From JBGAPI01 sp044221335 (lineage in GTDB: Bacteria > Pseudomonadota > Gammaproteobacteria > Xanthomonadales > Ahniellaceae), in NCBI GenBank assembly GCA_044221335.1, contig JBGAPI010000009.1:51938-115937 (forward strand): DNA of 64,000 nt, written 5' to 3'. A program made the translations under genes and the position numbers. Positions 25,357 through 33,738 of this stretch are shown piece by piece. The notes under the pieces are model-generated. The model saw only the letters and a program-made list of their open reading frames with translations. It ran no database searches and was not told the origin of the DNA. Each line of letters starts with the position of its first letter. Positions within the stretch are counted from its first letter, which is position 1.

Positions 25357-27531
25357 CTAGTCGACGGTCATCCCCAGAGTCTTCACCAGGAACGCGAAGA
25401 TGTCGGTGTTCTCCTCGATCTGCTTCGTCGTCGACTTGCCGGCGCCGTGGCCGGCGCGGGTCTCGACCCGGATCAGCATCGGGTTGGCCGGGTGGGCGGC
25501 CTGCAGCGCCGCGGCGAACTTGAAGCTGTGGGCGGGGAACACGCGGTCGTCGTGGTCGGCGGTGGTGACCAGCGTCGGCGGGTAGTTCACCCCGGACTGG
25601 ACGTTGTGCACCGGCGAGTAGGCGCGGATCGCGCGGTACTCGTCCGCGTTCTTCACCGAGCCATAGTCAGACTCCCAGGCCCAGCCGATGGTGAACTCGC
25701 GGAAGCGCAGCATGTCCTGCACGCCGACGGCCGGCAGCGCGGCGCCGAACAGCTCGGGACGCTGCAGCATCGTCGCGCCGACCAGCAGGCCGCCGTTGGA
25801 GCGGCCGCTGATGGCGAGCTTCTTCGGGCTCGTGACCTTCTCGCGGATCAGGTACTCGGCGCCCGCGGCGAAGTCGTCGAACACGTTCTGCTTGCGGGTC
25901 TTCATGCCCCCTTCGTGCCAGCGGGTGCCGTACTCGCCGCCGCCGCGCAGGTTGGCGACGGCGTACACGCCCCCCATCGCGAGCCACGCCGCGTTCGCCG
26001 GGTTGAAGGTCGGCGTCACCGGGATGTTGAAGCCGCCGTAGCCGTACAGGATGGTCGGGTTGGCGCCCGTCATCGCGAGGCCCTTGCGAGCGGTGATGAA
26101 CATCGGCACGCGGGTGCCGTCCTTGCTGGGGTAGAAGACCTGGCGGGTCTCGTAGTCGGCGGAATTGAACGCCGTGGTCGGTGTCTTGAACGCCGCGATC
26201 GTGCCGCTGGTGGCGTCGTAGGAATAGGTCGCGGTCGGCGCGACGAAGGTGGCGAAGGAGAAGAACGCGCGCTTCTCCGCGCTGCCGCCGTGCAGGTCGG
26301 CGACCGTGCCGATCGCCGGCAGCGTGACGGTCGCGCCGCGCTTGCCGTCGAGGCCGTAGGCGACCAGCTCGGAGCGCGCGTCACGCAGGTAGTGCGCGAG
26401 CAGCTGGCCCTTCAGCATCACCGTGTTGCGCAGGTTGGCGTCCGACTGCGGGATCAGCTCCTTCCACTCCGGCGTCTTGCCGAGCTTGACGGTGACGACG
26501 CGCGAGCGCTCCGCGGACTCGTCGGTCTGGAAGTACAGGGTGTCGCCGACGTTGCCGAGGAATTCGTAGTGGGCCTTGCGTTCACGCACCAGCTCGACCA
26601 CCGCGGATCTCGGCTGCGACAGGTCGCGGTAGAAGACCAGGTCGCGCTCGTCGGTGCCCTGGCTCACGTTGATGATGAGAAAACGGCCGTCGTCGCTGAC
26701 GGTGGCGGCGAAGCCCCAGTCCGGCTGATCCTTGCGCTCGTACACCAGCGTATCGGCCGACTGCGGCGTGCCGAGCGTGTGGTGGAAGATCTTCTGGAAC
26801 TTGTTGACGGCCTTCAGCTGGCTTTCGCCCTTCGGCTCGTCGAAGCGGCCGTAGTAGAAGCCGCGGTCGTCGTGATCCCAGGCGATGTTGGTGAACTTCG
26901 CCCAGTGGATCTCGTCGCCGGTGTCCTTGCCCGTCGCGACGTCGCGCACCTTGATCGTGCGCCAGTCGGAGCCGCCGTCCGACAGCGAATAGGCGAACAG
27001 CCTGCCGCGGTTCGAAGGTTCGGCCTCCGACAGCGCGACGGTGCCGTCGGTCGACAAGGTGTTCGGATCGATCAGCAGCGTGGCCTTGCCGTCGACGCCG
27101 TCCTGCCAGTACCACGGCGCCTGGTTCTGCAGGCCGTCGTTCTTCGAGTAGAACAGCCGCTCCCCGCGCGCCTTGGGCACGTTGTAGCGCTCGAAGTTGT
27201 AGACGGCCGTCAGCTTCGCCTTGATCCGGTCTCGCGGCGTATCCGCGAGGTACTTCTCGGTGACCGCGTTTTCAGCCGTGATCCAGGCCTTGACCTCGGG
27301 CGCATCGAGCGATTCCATCCAGCGGTAGGGGTCGGCGACCTTCTCGCCGAAGTAGTCGTCGACCACGTCGCCGCGGGCAGCGGCGGGGTAGTTCCACCGC
27401 GGCGCGGCGGGAGCCGGCGCCGCGGCGACCGGCTTCGCCGGAGTGGGAGCCGGAGACTTGTGCGCGGATTCACCCGCACAGCCGACGAGCGTGGTGGTGA
27501 CGGCAACGGCGAGAAGGACGCGTGTGTTCAA
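25357..27531 (-). CDS. Prolyl oligopeptidase, S9A family, lipoprotein
   Basis: Serine peptidase of about 724 aa cutting after proline in short peptides. N-terminal lipoprotein signal NTRVLLAVAVTTTLVGC, then a Pro/Ala linker and YPAAARGDVVDDYFGEKVADPYRWME, the family opening. A seven-bladed propeller covers about residues 90-450. The hydrolase domain carries the catalytic Ser in GRSNGGLLVGA (about 577), Asp in TTADHDDRVFP (about 657) and His in RAGHGAGKS (about 697). No ATG fits; TTG at 27531 is chosen because GGGAG lies 8 bases upstream and it leads straight into the signal peptide. Stands alone between repeat-rich gaps. Confidence 0.9.
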   Translation of the reverse strand: MNTRVLLAVAVTTTLVGCAGESAHKSPAPTPAKPVAAAPAPAAPRWNYPAAARGDVVDDYFGEKVADPYRWMESLDAPEVKAWITAENAVTEKYLADTPRDRIKAKLTAVYNFERYNVPKARGERLFYSKNDGLQNQAPWYWQDGVDGKATLLIDPNTLSTDGTVALSEAEPSNRGRLFAYSLSDGGSDWRTIKVRDVATGKDTGDEIHWAKFTNIAWDHDDRGFYYGRFDEPKGESQLKAVNKFQKIFHHTLGTPQSADTLVYERKDQPDWGFAATVSDDGRFLIINVSQGTDERDLVFYRDLSQPRSAVVELVRERKAHYEFLGNVGDTLYFQTDESAERSRVVTVKLGKTPEWKELIPQSDANLRNTVMLKGQLLAHYLRDARSELVAYGLDGKRGATVTLPAIGTVADLHGGSAEKRAFFSFATFVAPTATYSYDATSGTIAAFKTPTTAFNSADYETRQVFYPSKDGTRVPMFITARKGLAMTGANPTILYGYGGFNIPVTPTFNPANAAWLAMGGVYAVANLRGGGEYGTRWHEGGMKTRKQNVFDDFAAGAEYLIREKVTSPKKLAISGRSNGGLLVGATMLQRPELFGAALPAVGVQDMLRFREFTIGWAWESDYGSVKNADEYRAIRAYSPVHNVQSGVNYPPTLVTTADHDDRVFPAHSFKFAAALQAAHPANPMLIRVETRAGHGAGKSTTKQIEENTDIFAFLVKTLGMTVD

Positions 27532-28036
27532 GGCGAGGCTCCCGGGCAAAGCGGGCCAGCATACGGATGTGGGGGGCGGGCGCTAGTGCCGGAAGAGCGA
27601 GGGTCCAGGGCTGAGGGTCCGGGACCCAGTTCGACAGGGGCAAGGGTGTAGGGCGGGCACTGCCCGCCGTCGCGTCGCGCTTCCAGCCTTGTCTCTTGGC
27701 GATGCCCCTGCGCATCCCTTTCCGCGGCGGAACAGGGTGGTGTTCGACCTCGAACGGCTGCAACCTCGCCGACCTGAGAGGCGTGGAGCCGCGCAATTCC
27801 ACGGCGGCGTGTCGGCTCGCGGAGTTGATGGCGAGAGTGCAATCGGCGCGAACCGGTTCGTAGGGTGCGCCTCGGCGCACCAGCCGTACGACGCTGGAGT
27901 GCCGGTGAGGATTTCGAAACGGCGGGCAGTACCCGCCCCACAACCTCGCCGCGACCCAACGGGGCCCTGGGCCCTGTGCCCTGGGCCCTATCTCGCTAGA
28001 CTTCACGATCCTCAACGCAGCAATTGCCCCAAGCGC
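27532..28036. repeat. 505-base gene-free region with REP-like palindromes
   Basis: No convincing coding region. A GTAGGGCGGGCACTGCCCGCC element (27648-27668) and an inverse GGCGGGCAGTACCCGCCCCA (27921-27940) bound a unit of about 290 bases. Inside are CGTAGGGTGCGCCTCGGCGC (about 27858) and shorter palindromes. At 27954-27991 lies a GGGGCCCTGGGCCCTGTGCC block of the same family as 23284-23416. The unit is reminiscent of a decayed mobile element that kept only its ends. Confidence 0.65.
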
Positions 28037-29359
28037 ATGTCGAAAACCAACCCCAAAGTCGGCTTCGTCAGCCTCGGCTGCCCCAAGGCCCTGGTCGACT
28101 CCGAGCGCATCCTCACCCAGCTGCGCGCCGAGGGCTATGCGATTTCGCCGAGCTACGACGCGGCCGATCTGGTCGTCGTCAATACCTGCGGCTTCATCGA
28201 TGCCGCGGTGGAGGAATCGCTCGACGCGATCGGCGAAGCGCTGGCCGAGAACGGCAAGGTGATCGTCACCGGCTGCCTCGGCGCGCGGAAGGGGATCATC
28301 GAGGAGAAGTTTCCCGAGGTGCTGTCGATCTCCGGGCCACAGGACTACCAGTCGGTGATGAACGCGGTGCATCAGCAGTTGCCGCCGAAGCACGACCCGT
28401 TCCAGGACCTGGTGCCGGCCGCCGGCATCAAGCTGACGCCGAAGCACTACGCGTACCTGAAGATTTCCGAGGGCTGCAACCATCGCTGCACCTTCTGCAT
28501 CATCCCGTCGCTGCGCGGCGATCTGGTGTCGCGGCCGATCGACGAAGTGATGCGCGAAGCCGAGCGGCTGGTGAAGTCCGGCGTCAAGGAACTGCTGGTG
28601 ATCTCGCAGGACACCAGCGCCTACGGCGTCGACCTCAAGTACGCGGCGCGCCCTTGGGGCGGCGGCGAGATCGAGACCCGGATGCAGGACCTGTGCGCGG
28701 CACTCGGCACGCTCGGCGTGTGGGTGCGACTGCACTACGTCTATCCCTATCCGCACGTCGACCGGGTCGTGCCGCTGATGCGCGAGGGCAAGGTCCTTCC
28801 CTATCTCGACATCCCGATGCAGCACGCCAGTCCTCGGATCCTGCGGCTGATGAAGCGGCCGGCCAGCGGCGAGCGCAACCTCGACCGCATCCAGGCCTGG
28901 CGCCGCGAGTGCCCCGACATCACGCTGCGCAGCACCTTCATCGTCGGCTTCCCCGGCGAGACCGAGGCCGAATTCGACGAGCTGCTGGCGTTCGTGAAGG
29001 AGGCCAGGCTCGATCGCGTCGGCGCCTTCGCCTACTCGCCGGTCGACGGCGCGAAAGCCAACGCGCTGCCGGATCCGGTCCCGGAAGAGGTCAAGGCCGA
29101 TCGCCTGAAGCGCTTCATGAAGGCGCAGGAGAAGATCAGCAAGGCCCGCCTCAAGGCCAAGATCGGCAGCACGCAGCAGGTGCTGGTCGACGAGGTCGGT
29201 CCTTCGGTCGCGGTCGGCCGCTCGCGCGCGGATGCGCCCGAGATCGACGGCAAGGTCTACATCGCCACCGGCGAGAAGAAGCTGAAGCCCGGGCAGTTCG
29301 TCGAGGTCGCGATCGAGACCGTCGACGCGCACGATCTGCACGGGCGGCTGGTGGTCTGA
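28037..29359 (+). CDS. rimO: Ribosomal protein S12 methylthiotransferase RimO
   Basis: Radical-SAM enzyme of 440 aa that adds a methylthio group to an aspartate of ribosomal protein S12. N-terminal domain cysteines: VSLGCPKALVD, VNTCGFID and VTGCLGARKG. Radical-SAM cluster motif CNHRCTFCIIPSLRG, then the HYVYPYPHVDR and DIPMQHASPRIL segments characteristic of RimO over MiaB, and a C-terminal TRAM domain (IDGKVYIATGEKKLKPGQF). The ATG at 28037 gives the standard N-terminus. The DUF3025 gene follows after 14 bases. Confidence 0.96.
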   Translation: MSKTNPKVGFVSLGCPKALVDSERILTQLRAEGYAISPSYDAADLVVVNTCGFIDAAVEESLDAIGEALAENGKVIVTGCLGARKGIIEEKFPEVLSISGPQDYQSVMNAVHQQLPPKHDPFQDLVPAAGIKLTPKHYAYLKISEGCNHRCTFCIIPSLRGDLVSRPIDEVMREAERLVKSGVKELLVISQDTSAYGVDLKYAARPWGGGEIETRMQDLCAALGTLGVWVRLHYVYPYPHVDRVVPLMREGKVLPYLDIPMQHASPRILRLMKRPASGERNLDRIQAWRRECPDITLRSTFIVGFPGETEAEFDELLAFVKEARLDRVGAFAYSPVDGAKANALPDPVPEEVKADRLKRFMKAQEKISKARLKAKIGSTQQVLVDEVGPSVAVGRSRADAPEIDGKVYIATGEKKLKPGQFVEVAIETVDAHDLHGRLVV

Positions 29360-29373
29360 GTCGCGGCGCAACG

Positions 29374-30204
29374 ATGCGTTTCGTCGCGCCGGAGCGCAGT
29401 GCGATCGCGGCGACGCGCTGGTCGCATCCGGCGTTCGTCGGGCTGGCCGACTACCGCGACCTGCTCGCCGGTGAGCGCTGGCTGACGGTCGCTGAGCTTG
29501 ACGAGCGGCTAGACCCGATCGTGCATCGCCGAAACGGCCTCCGGGTGAGGCTGGTCGAGCAGACCCCGGCGCTGTTGTCCGAAGACCTTCACTACGAGCG
29601 GCGCATCCTCGAACGCGGCGAGTTGTCGACGCGCGCCGGCAACTGGCACGACCTGTTGAACGCCCTGGTGTGGAAGACGCAGCCGGCGCTGAAGTCGGCG
29701 GTCAACGCGCGCTACGTCGCCGACATCGATCCGGCCGCTCCGCGGCGACGCAGCCGAGCCCAATGCGCTCTGGCGCACTTCGACGAAGCCGGTGCGGTGG
29801 TGCTGTTGTCGTCGGAGTGCCTGCTCGCGGCCTGGGATGCCCACGACTGGAGCGCCCTGTTCGTCGATCACCGCGACGCGTGGACGCGCGGCGCCGCGCG
29901 CCTCGTGTTGTTCGGCCACGCGCTGATGGAGCACGCACTGGCGCCGTGGCAACTGATGGTCGGCAAGTGCCTGGTGGTCGTCGTGGCGGCGCCTCCGGAT
30001 GACGCGACGACCGCCGTCGCGATCGACCGGGTCGCCGACCGTATCGCCGGCGGCGATCTGCTGGTCGACCCGCAGGAACTTCGCCCGTTGCCCCTGTCCG
30101 GCATTCCGGGCTGGGATGCGCGCAACGAGGATCGCAGCTTCTACGCGATGGCGCCCTGCTTTCGGGCCCTGCGCGAGGGACGACGTTATCCCGCGCCGCG
30201 CTGA
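29374..30204 (+). CDS. DUF3025 family protein
   Basis: 276 aa cytosolic protein recognised as DUF3025 by the block RAGNWHDLLNALVWKTQPALKSAVNARYV (about residues 87-115) and the later FGHALMEHALAPW. Two histidines in those blocks look like candidate metal or active-site residues, but no reaction is known. No signal peptide or membrane segment. It follows rimO closely (14 bases) and is probably co-transcribed with it. Confidence 0.75.
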   Translation: MRFVAPERSAIAATRWSHPAFVGLADYRDLLAGERWLTVAELDERLDPIVHRRNGLRVRLVEQTPALLSEDLHYERRILERGELSTRAGNWHDLLNALVWKTQPALKSAVNARYVADIDPAAPRRRSRAQCALAHFDEAGAVVLLSSECLLAAWDAHDWSALFVDHRDAWTRGAARLVLFGHALMEHALAPWQLMVGKCLVVVVAAPPDDATTAVAIDRVADRIAGGDLLVDPQELRPLPLSGIPGWDARNEDRSFYAMAPCFRALREGRRYPAPR

Positions 30205-30249
30205 CGCGACCGGCGGCCCGCGGCGAGAACGGACGCGGAAGCCCGCGGG

Positions 30250-30822
30250 TCAGAAGTCGATCCCTTCCTTCACCGTCGGAACGTCCGCGCAGGCGATGAA
30301 GCGAAGGCGGGTGCCGCAGTCCGCGTAGGTCGTCGTCTCCGCGTCGAGGCAATGGCGGCGCTCGATCGCGAGGCAATCGCGACGCCCGTCGCTGGCGGCG
30401 GGCAGCGCCTCGATGCGACGGAGTTCTTCCTCGTCGAGCAAGGATTCCCCGGCCGGTGGCCAGTTGTAGTGGAAGCGGCTGGTGTATTCCGTCCAGTCGT
30501 CGTTTCCGAAGACCTCGAGGCCCTGGGCGCCATTCATGCTGTAGCAGTAGCCGAAGTACGTGAGCTCGCTGGCGATCACCGCGAGCGGGTGCGCGTCGTG
30601 GTCCGCTTTCCACGCGGTGAATGTCAGGAATGGGCAGGCCGCGCCGTTGCCGGTCGCCGAACCGGAGGTGGTGATGCCCGGTCCTTGCACGAGCAGGACG
30701 TCGCCGTTCGGCCGGTCGTAGCGGCGAACGCTGCCCTCGATCGGCGGGAGGTCGCCGGCGCGCGTCGGCGTCGCCCCGATGGCGAGTACCAGCAGGGCCA
30801 CGCAGCAGGTGAGTTCGAGCAT
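30250..30822 (-). CDS. Unrecognised secreted protein
   Basis: 190 aa product with signal peptide MLELTCCVALLVLAIGATPTRA starting at 30822. The mature protein has about seven cysteines (CPFL, YCYS, DCLA, HCLD, DCGT, ACAD), suggesting disulfides in the periplasm. Segment YFGYCYSMNGAQGLEVFGNDDWTE is distinctive but not one I recognise. Converges on the DUF3025 gene and is separated from the next gene by a REP pair. Function unknown. Confidence 0.65.
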   Translation of the reverse strand: MLELTCCVALLVLAIGATPTRAGDLPPIEGSVRRYDRPNGDVLLVQGPGITTSGSATGNGAACPFLTFTAWKADHDAHPLAVIASELTYFGYCYSMNGAQGLEVFGNDDWTEYTSRFHYNWPPAGESLLDEEELRRIEALPAASDGRRDCLAIERRHCLDAETTTYADCGTRLRFIACADVPTVKEGIDF

Positions 30823-30867
30823 CGGTCGGCGGTGCGCGGGGCCGGGATGCGGCGGGAAGGGGGCAAC

Positions 30868-30955
30868 GTAGGAGCGGCGCAAGCCGCGACTCGTCGTGTC
30901 TCGCTCTCGCAGCTCACGCGGCTCGGGCATCGCGGCTCACGCCGCTCCTGCCGGC
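30868..30955. repeat. Inverted pair of GTAGGAGCGGC-type REPs
   Basis: GTAGGAGCGGCGCAAGCCGC (30868-30887, then GAC) is matched in inverse orientation by CGCGGCTCACGCCGCTCC (30931-30948). The pair fills the 137-base gap between the secreted-protein start and the solute-binding-protein stop. The same type, GTAGGAGCGGCGGAAGCCGC, ends the LysR gene at 42966. Confidence 0.75.
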
Positions 30956-30959
30956 GCTT

Positions 30960-31739
30960 CTATTTCTGCCAGTCGGGGACGAGGTACTTGCGCAACATCG
31001 CGTCGAGCTGGCCCGACTTGCGCAGCTGCTCGGTGCCGGCGGAGAACATGTCGGCGTATTTCTTGCCCTTGGGATTGGCCGGCGTGCAGGCGACGTAGAT
31101 CTCGTTCGGCTGGTTGGCCACGCCGAGCTGCACGATGCGGTCGTTGAGCTCGAGCTTGATGACCGCGTTCATCACCACGTTGACGTCGTCGATCAGCACG
31201 TCGGCGCGCTTGTTGGAGACCTGCGAGATCATGTTGACGATCGCGCGGCCGATCGGCTTCACCATCACGATGCGCTTGGGATCGGCCTTGTACTTGGCGA
31301 TGTAGGCGTCGAGCTCCTCGGTGTAGGAGTAGCCCTCGATCACCGCGAGGCGCACGTTCGACAGGCTGTCCAGGCTCTCGAACTTCCAGGCGCTGTCGTT
31401 GAGCCCGTAGAACGCGTTCTGCGACTTGCCCCAGGGCTTGGCGGCGAAGGCGAAACCCTCGGCGTCGGACTTCAGCGCGCCGACCACGCAGTCGTGGTCG
31501 CCCTTGCGGGTGGCCTCGAGCGCGTCCTTCCACGGCATCGTACGGTAGTCGATGGTGTGGCCGTTGGCCTTCGCGATCGCGTCCGCCATCTCGATCATGT
31601 AGCCGGCGGGATTGCGCGAGGTGGCGCCGTTGTAGGGCAGCCATTCGTCGGCGCGGATGCTGATCGTATCGGCCGTTGCGGCCGGCGCGGCGATGACGAG
31701 CAGTACGAACAGCAAGGGAACGCGGATGCGATCGAACAT
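30960..31739 (-). CDS. Periplasmic solute-binding protein (family 3-like)
   Basis: 259 aa exported binding protein. Signal peptide MFDRIRVPLLFVLLVIAAPAATA; the body shows the amino-acid-binding (PBPb) pattern: ISIRADEWLPYNGATSRNPAGYMIEMADAIAKANG, YRTMPWKDALEATRKGDHDCVVGALKSDAEGFAFA, LAVIEGYSYTEELDAYI, KRADVLIDDVNVVMNAV, and a final LRKSGQLDAMLRKYL. No ABC transporter genes are adjacent, so it may be an orphan binding protein or feed a sensor. GGAG lies upstream of the ATG at 31739. Divergent from the MEST-like hydrolase, 202 bases apart. Confidence 0.87.
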   Translation of the reverse strand: MFDRIRVPLLFVLLVIAAPAATADTISIRADEWLPYNGATSRNPAGYMIEMADAIAKANGHTIDYRTMPWKDALEATRKGDHDCVVGALKSDAEGFAFAAKPWGKSQNAFYGLNDSAWKFESLDSLSNVRLAVIEGYSYTEELDAYIAKYKADPKRIVMVKPIGRAIVNMISQVSNKRADVLIDDVNVVMNAVIKLELNDRIVQLGVANQPNEIYVACTPANPKGKKYADMFSAGTEQLRKSGQLDAMLRKYLVPDWQK

Positions 31740-31941
31740 GGGGGTCTCCGTGAGGTCAACGCCAGCCAAGCAAACGCATGAGTCGATCATACGCCTGCGA
31801 ATCGCGGATTGCGTCGCTGGGGCCTCGTTCGAATCGCAGCGCGAAGCCGCGAGGGGACAGGTCGGCCGCGGGATACGCCTCCCGCGTTCCCGCCGGCAGC
31901 GGCACGTACCGTGGCCGTTCGCGCGCCCGTACACTGCCGCG

Positions 31942-32844
31942 ATGACCCTGAGCGCTCCGTCCCCGAGGCTGCGGCAGTGGCTGTCGGCGCAACAATTCGT
32001 TGCAGCGAACGGGCAGCGTGTCGCCTATCGCCGGTCGTTCGAGCCGCCGGCCCGGCGGCGCTGCCTGATCCTGATCCATGGCTTTCCGACGGCGGGCTTC
32101 GACTGGGTCGAGCAATGGGACGCACTGGTCGCCGATTTCGACCTGATCGCGCCGGATCTGCTCGGCTTCGGCGCTTCCGCCAAGCCGCGCGACCATGATT
32201 ACCGGCTGACCGGACAGGCCGACCTCGTCGCTGCCGTCGCCGCAGCCTGTGGTGTGCACAGTGCGCATCTGATCGCGCACGACTACGGTGACAGCGTCGC
32301 GCAGGAACTGCTGGCCCGCGCGACACTGGATCCGCCGCCGGCCCTCGCGCTGGAGTCGGTGATCTTCCTCAACGGTGGCCTGTTTCCCGAGGCGCACCGC
32401 GCGCGGCGGATCCAGACGCTGCTGGCCTCGCCGTTGGGGCCGCTGCTGTCCCGCCTGCTCGATCGTGCGCGCTACGGCCGCAGCCTGGCGTCGGTGTTCG
32501 CGCCGGACCGGCAGCCGACAGCGGCCGAGCTCGACGACTTCTGGTACCTGACCGCCCTCGACGACGGCCACCGGATCGCGCACCGGCTGCTGTACTACCT
32601 GCACGAACGACGGCAACGGCGCGCGCGCTGGGTCGCGGCGATGCAGTCGACACGGATCCCGCTGCGCTTCATCAACGGCTCGCTCGACCCGATCTCCGGC
32701 GCGCACATGGCAGCGCGCTATCGCGAGCTGATCCCGTCCCCGGACGTGGTCGCGCTGGACGATGTCGGGCACTACCCGCAGGTCGAGGCGCCGGCGGAGG
32801 TGCTGGCGGCGTGTCGCGAGTTCTGGCGACGGATCGGCGTTTAG
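31942..32844 (+). CDS. Alpha/beta hydrolase, MEST/PEG1-like
   Basis: 300 aa alpha/beta hydrolase. Oxyanion-loop motif LIHGFPTAGFDW, nucleophile elbow LIAHDYGDSVAQELL, acid and His region FINGSLDPISG and DDVGHYPQVEAP. The elbow HDYGDxVAQELL and the cap LNGGLFPEAHRARRIQTLL closely recall the MEST (PEG1) group of animals and its bacterial homologues. The nucleophile position appears to be Asp (HDYGD), as in haloalkane dehalogenases and epoxide hydrolases, which suggests an ester-intermediate chemistry on an unknown substrate. It ends in a perfect hairpin shared with the convergent DUF3011 gene. Confidence 0.85.
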   Translation: MTLSAPSPRLRQWLSAQQFVAANGQRVAYRRSFEPPARRRCLILIHGFPTAGFDWVEQWDALVADFDLIAPDLLGFGASAKPRDHDYRLTGQADLVAAVAAACGVHSAHLIAHDYGDSVAQELLARATLDPPPALALESVIFLNGGLFPEAHRARRIQTLLASPLGPLLSRLLDRARYGRSLASVFAPDRQPTAAELDDFWYLTALDDGHRIAHRLLYYLHERRQRRARWVAAMQSTRIPLRFINGSLDPISGAHMAARYRELIPSPDVVALDDVGHYPQVEAPAEVLAACREFWRRIGV

Positions 32845-32853
32845 GTTTGCTCG

Positions 32854-32881
32854 TGTGGGAGGGGCTGGTGCCCCTCCCACA
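32854..32881. terminator. Perfect 12-base hairpin between convergent genes
   Basis: TGTGGGAGGGGC (32854-32865), loop TGGT, GCCCCTCCCACA (32870-32881). It sits 9 bases after the hydrolase stop and 6 bases after the DUF3011 stop on the other strand. The arms match the second REP type of this window (TGTGGGAGGGGC...GCCCC), so it is a REP-derived structure that may also serve as a terminator; no T-run follows. Confidence 0.7.
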
Positions 32882-32887
32882 ACCGAT

Positions 32888-33508
32888 CTAGTGAATCGCG
32901 AATTCGGCGGCGCAGCCCTGGTCGACCCAGATCCCGTTGCGGTCGTAGCCCCAGGAGCGGTTGAAGCGGCAGGGAGTGTTGCTGCGCTGCTCGATCAGTT
33001 CGACCCCATTGCGCACCGGCACGTTGCAGCGCTGGTAGCGGTAGTCGCGGGATTCGCAGACCAGGGTGCTGCTGTAGCTGCGCGCGCCGTTGCTGCCATA
33101 GCCGCGGGCGGCGTCCGGAGTGCGGTCGTAGCCGTAGATGCGACGTTCGCCGTCGCGCGCGGGGGCGTTCGGAGCGCCCGGCTCGGCGTAGCTGCCGACG
33201 CCGATCTGGAACTCTCCGCTGCAGCCCCCGGTGACCCAGATGCCGCGGCGGTCGTAGCCCCAGGTCTCGCCCTTGATACAGGCCGCGCTGGAGCGCTGCC
33301 GTGCCAGCACCACGCCGCCGCGGGTGTTGGCCGGGCAGTAGTTGTCGCGGCGGTCGCGCGATTCGCAGACCAGGTTCGCGGCCAGTGCCGGGACGATCGG
33401 CAGCACGGCGAGTGCGAGTGCCAGGACAGAGCGCAGCAGCGCCCGCTTGACCGGGGTCACGGTCGCGTCGCGCGTTGCATGGCAGGCTGTCCCGAAATTG
33501 CGAATCAT
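32888..33508 (-). CDS. Secreted DUF3011 protein with two repeats
   Basis: 206 aa exported protein with two copies of the DUF3011 module: LVCESRDRRDNYCPANTRGG...SWGYD-type ending GYDRRGIWVTGGCSGEF (about residues 47-105), and LVCESRDYRYQRCNVPVRNG...SWGYDRNGIWVDQGCAAEF (about 148-204). Each module carries four cysteines, likely in disulfides. Signal peptide ALLRSVLALALAVLPIVPALA. ATG 33508 is used; GTG 33460 would give a shorter, more typical signal peptide. Function of DUF3011 is unknown; it is common in exported proteins of this order. Confidence 0.83.
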   Translation of the reverse strand: MIRNFGTACHATRDATVTPVKRALLRSVLALALAVLPIVPALAANLVCESRDRRDNYCPANTRGGVVLARQRSSAACIKGETWGYDRRGIWVTGGCSGEFQIGVGSYAEPGAPNAPARDGERRIYGYDRTPDAARGYGSNGARSYSSTLVCESRDYRYQRCNVPVRNGVELIEQRSNTPCRFNRSWGYDRNGIWVDQGCAAEFAIH

Positions 33509-33738
33509 GGCTGGCAGTCTGCGACGGTCCGACAAGTGTAGTGTCGCCGCATGAACGTGACGAAAACTTCCAATGTTCGGATGCGGTCGCGGCGAGTCGA
33601 CCCCGCGCGGCGACTCACGTACTCTATGTCCGGACCGGCGTGGACGGAGGCGCCAGCGGCCTCGTCCTGCGGGTCCCGCGGCCCCTGTGCGGCATCCGGG
33701 AGTCGCGCCGCGCACACCAGCCAGGAGTCAGTCCTCCG

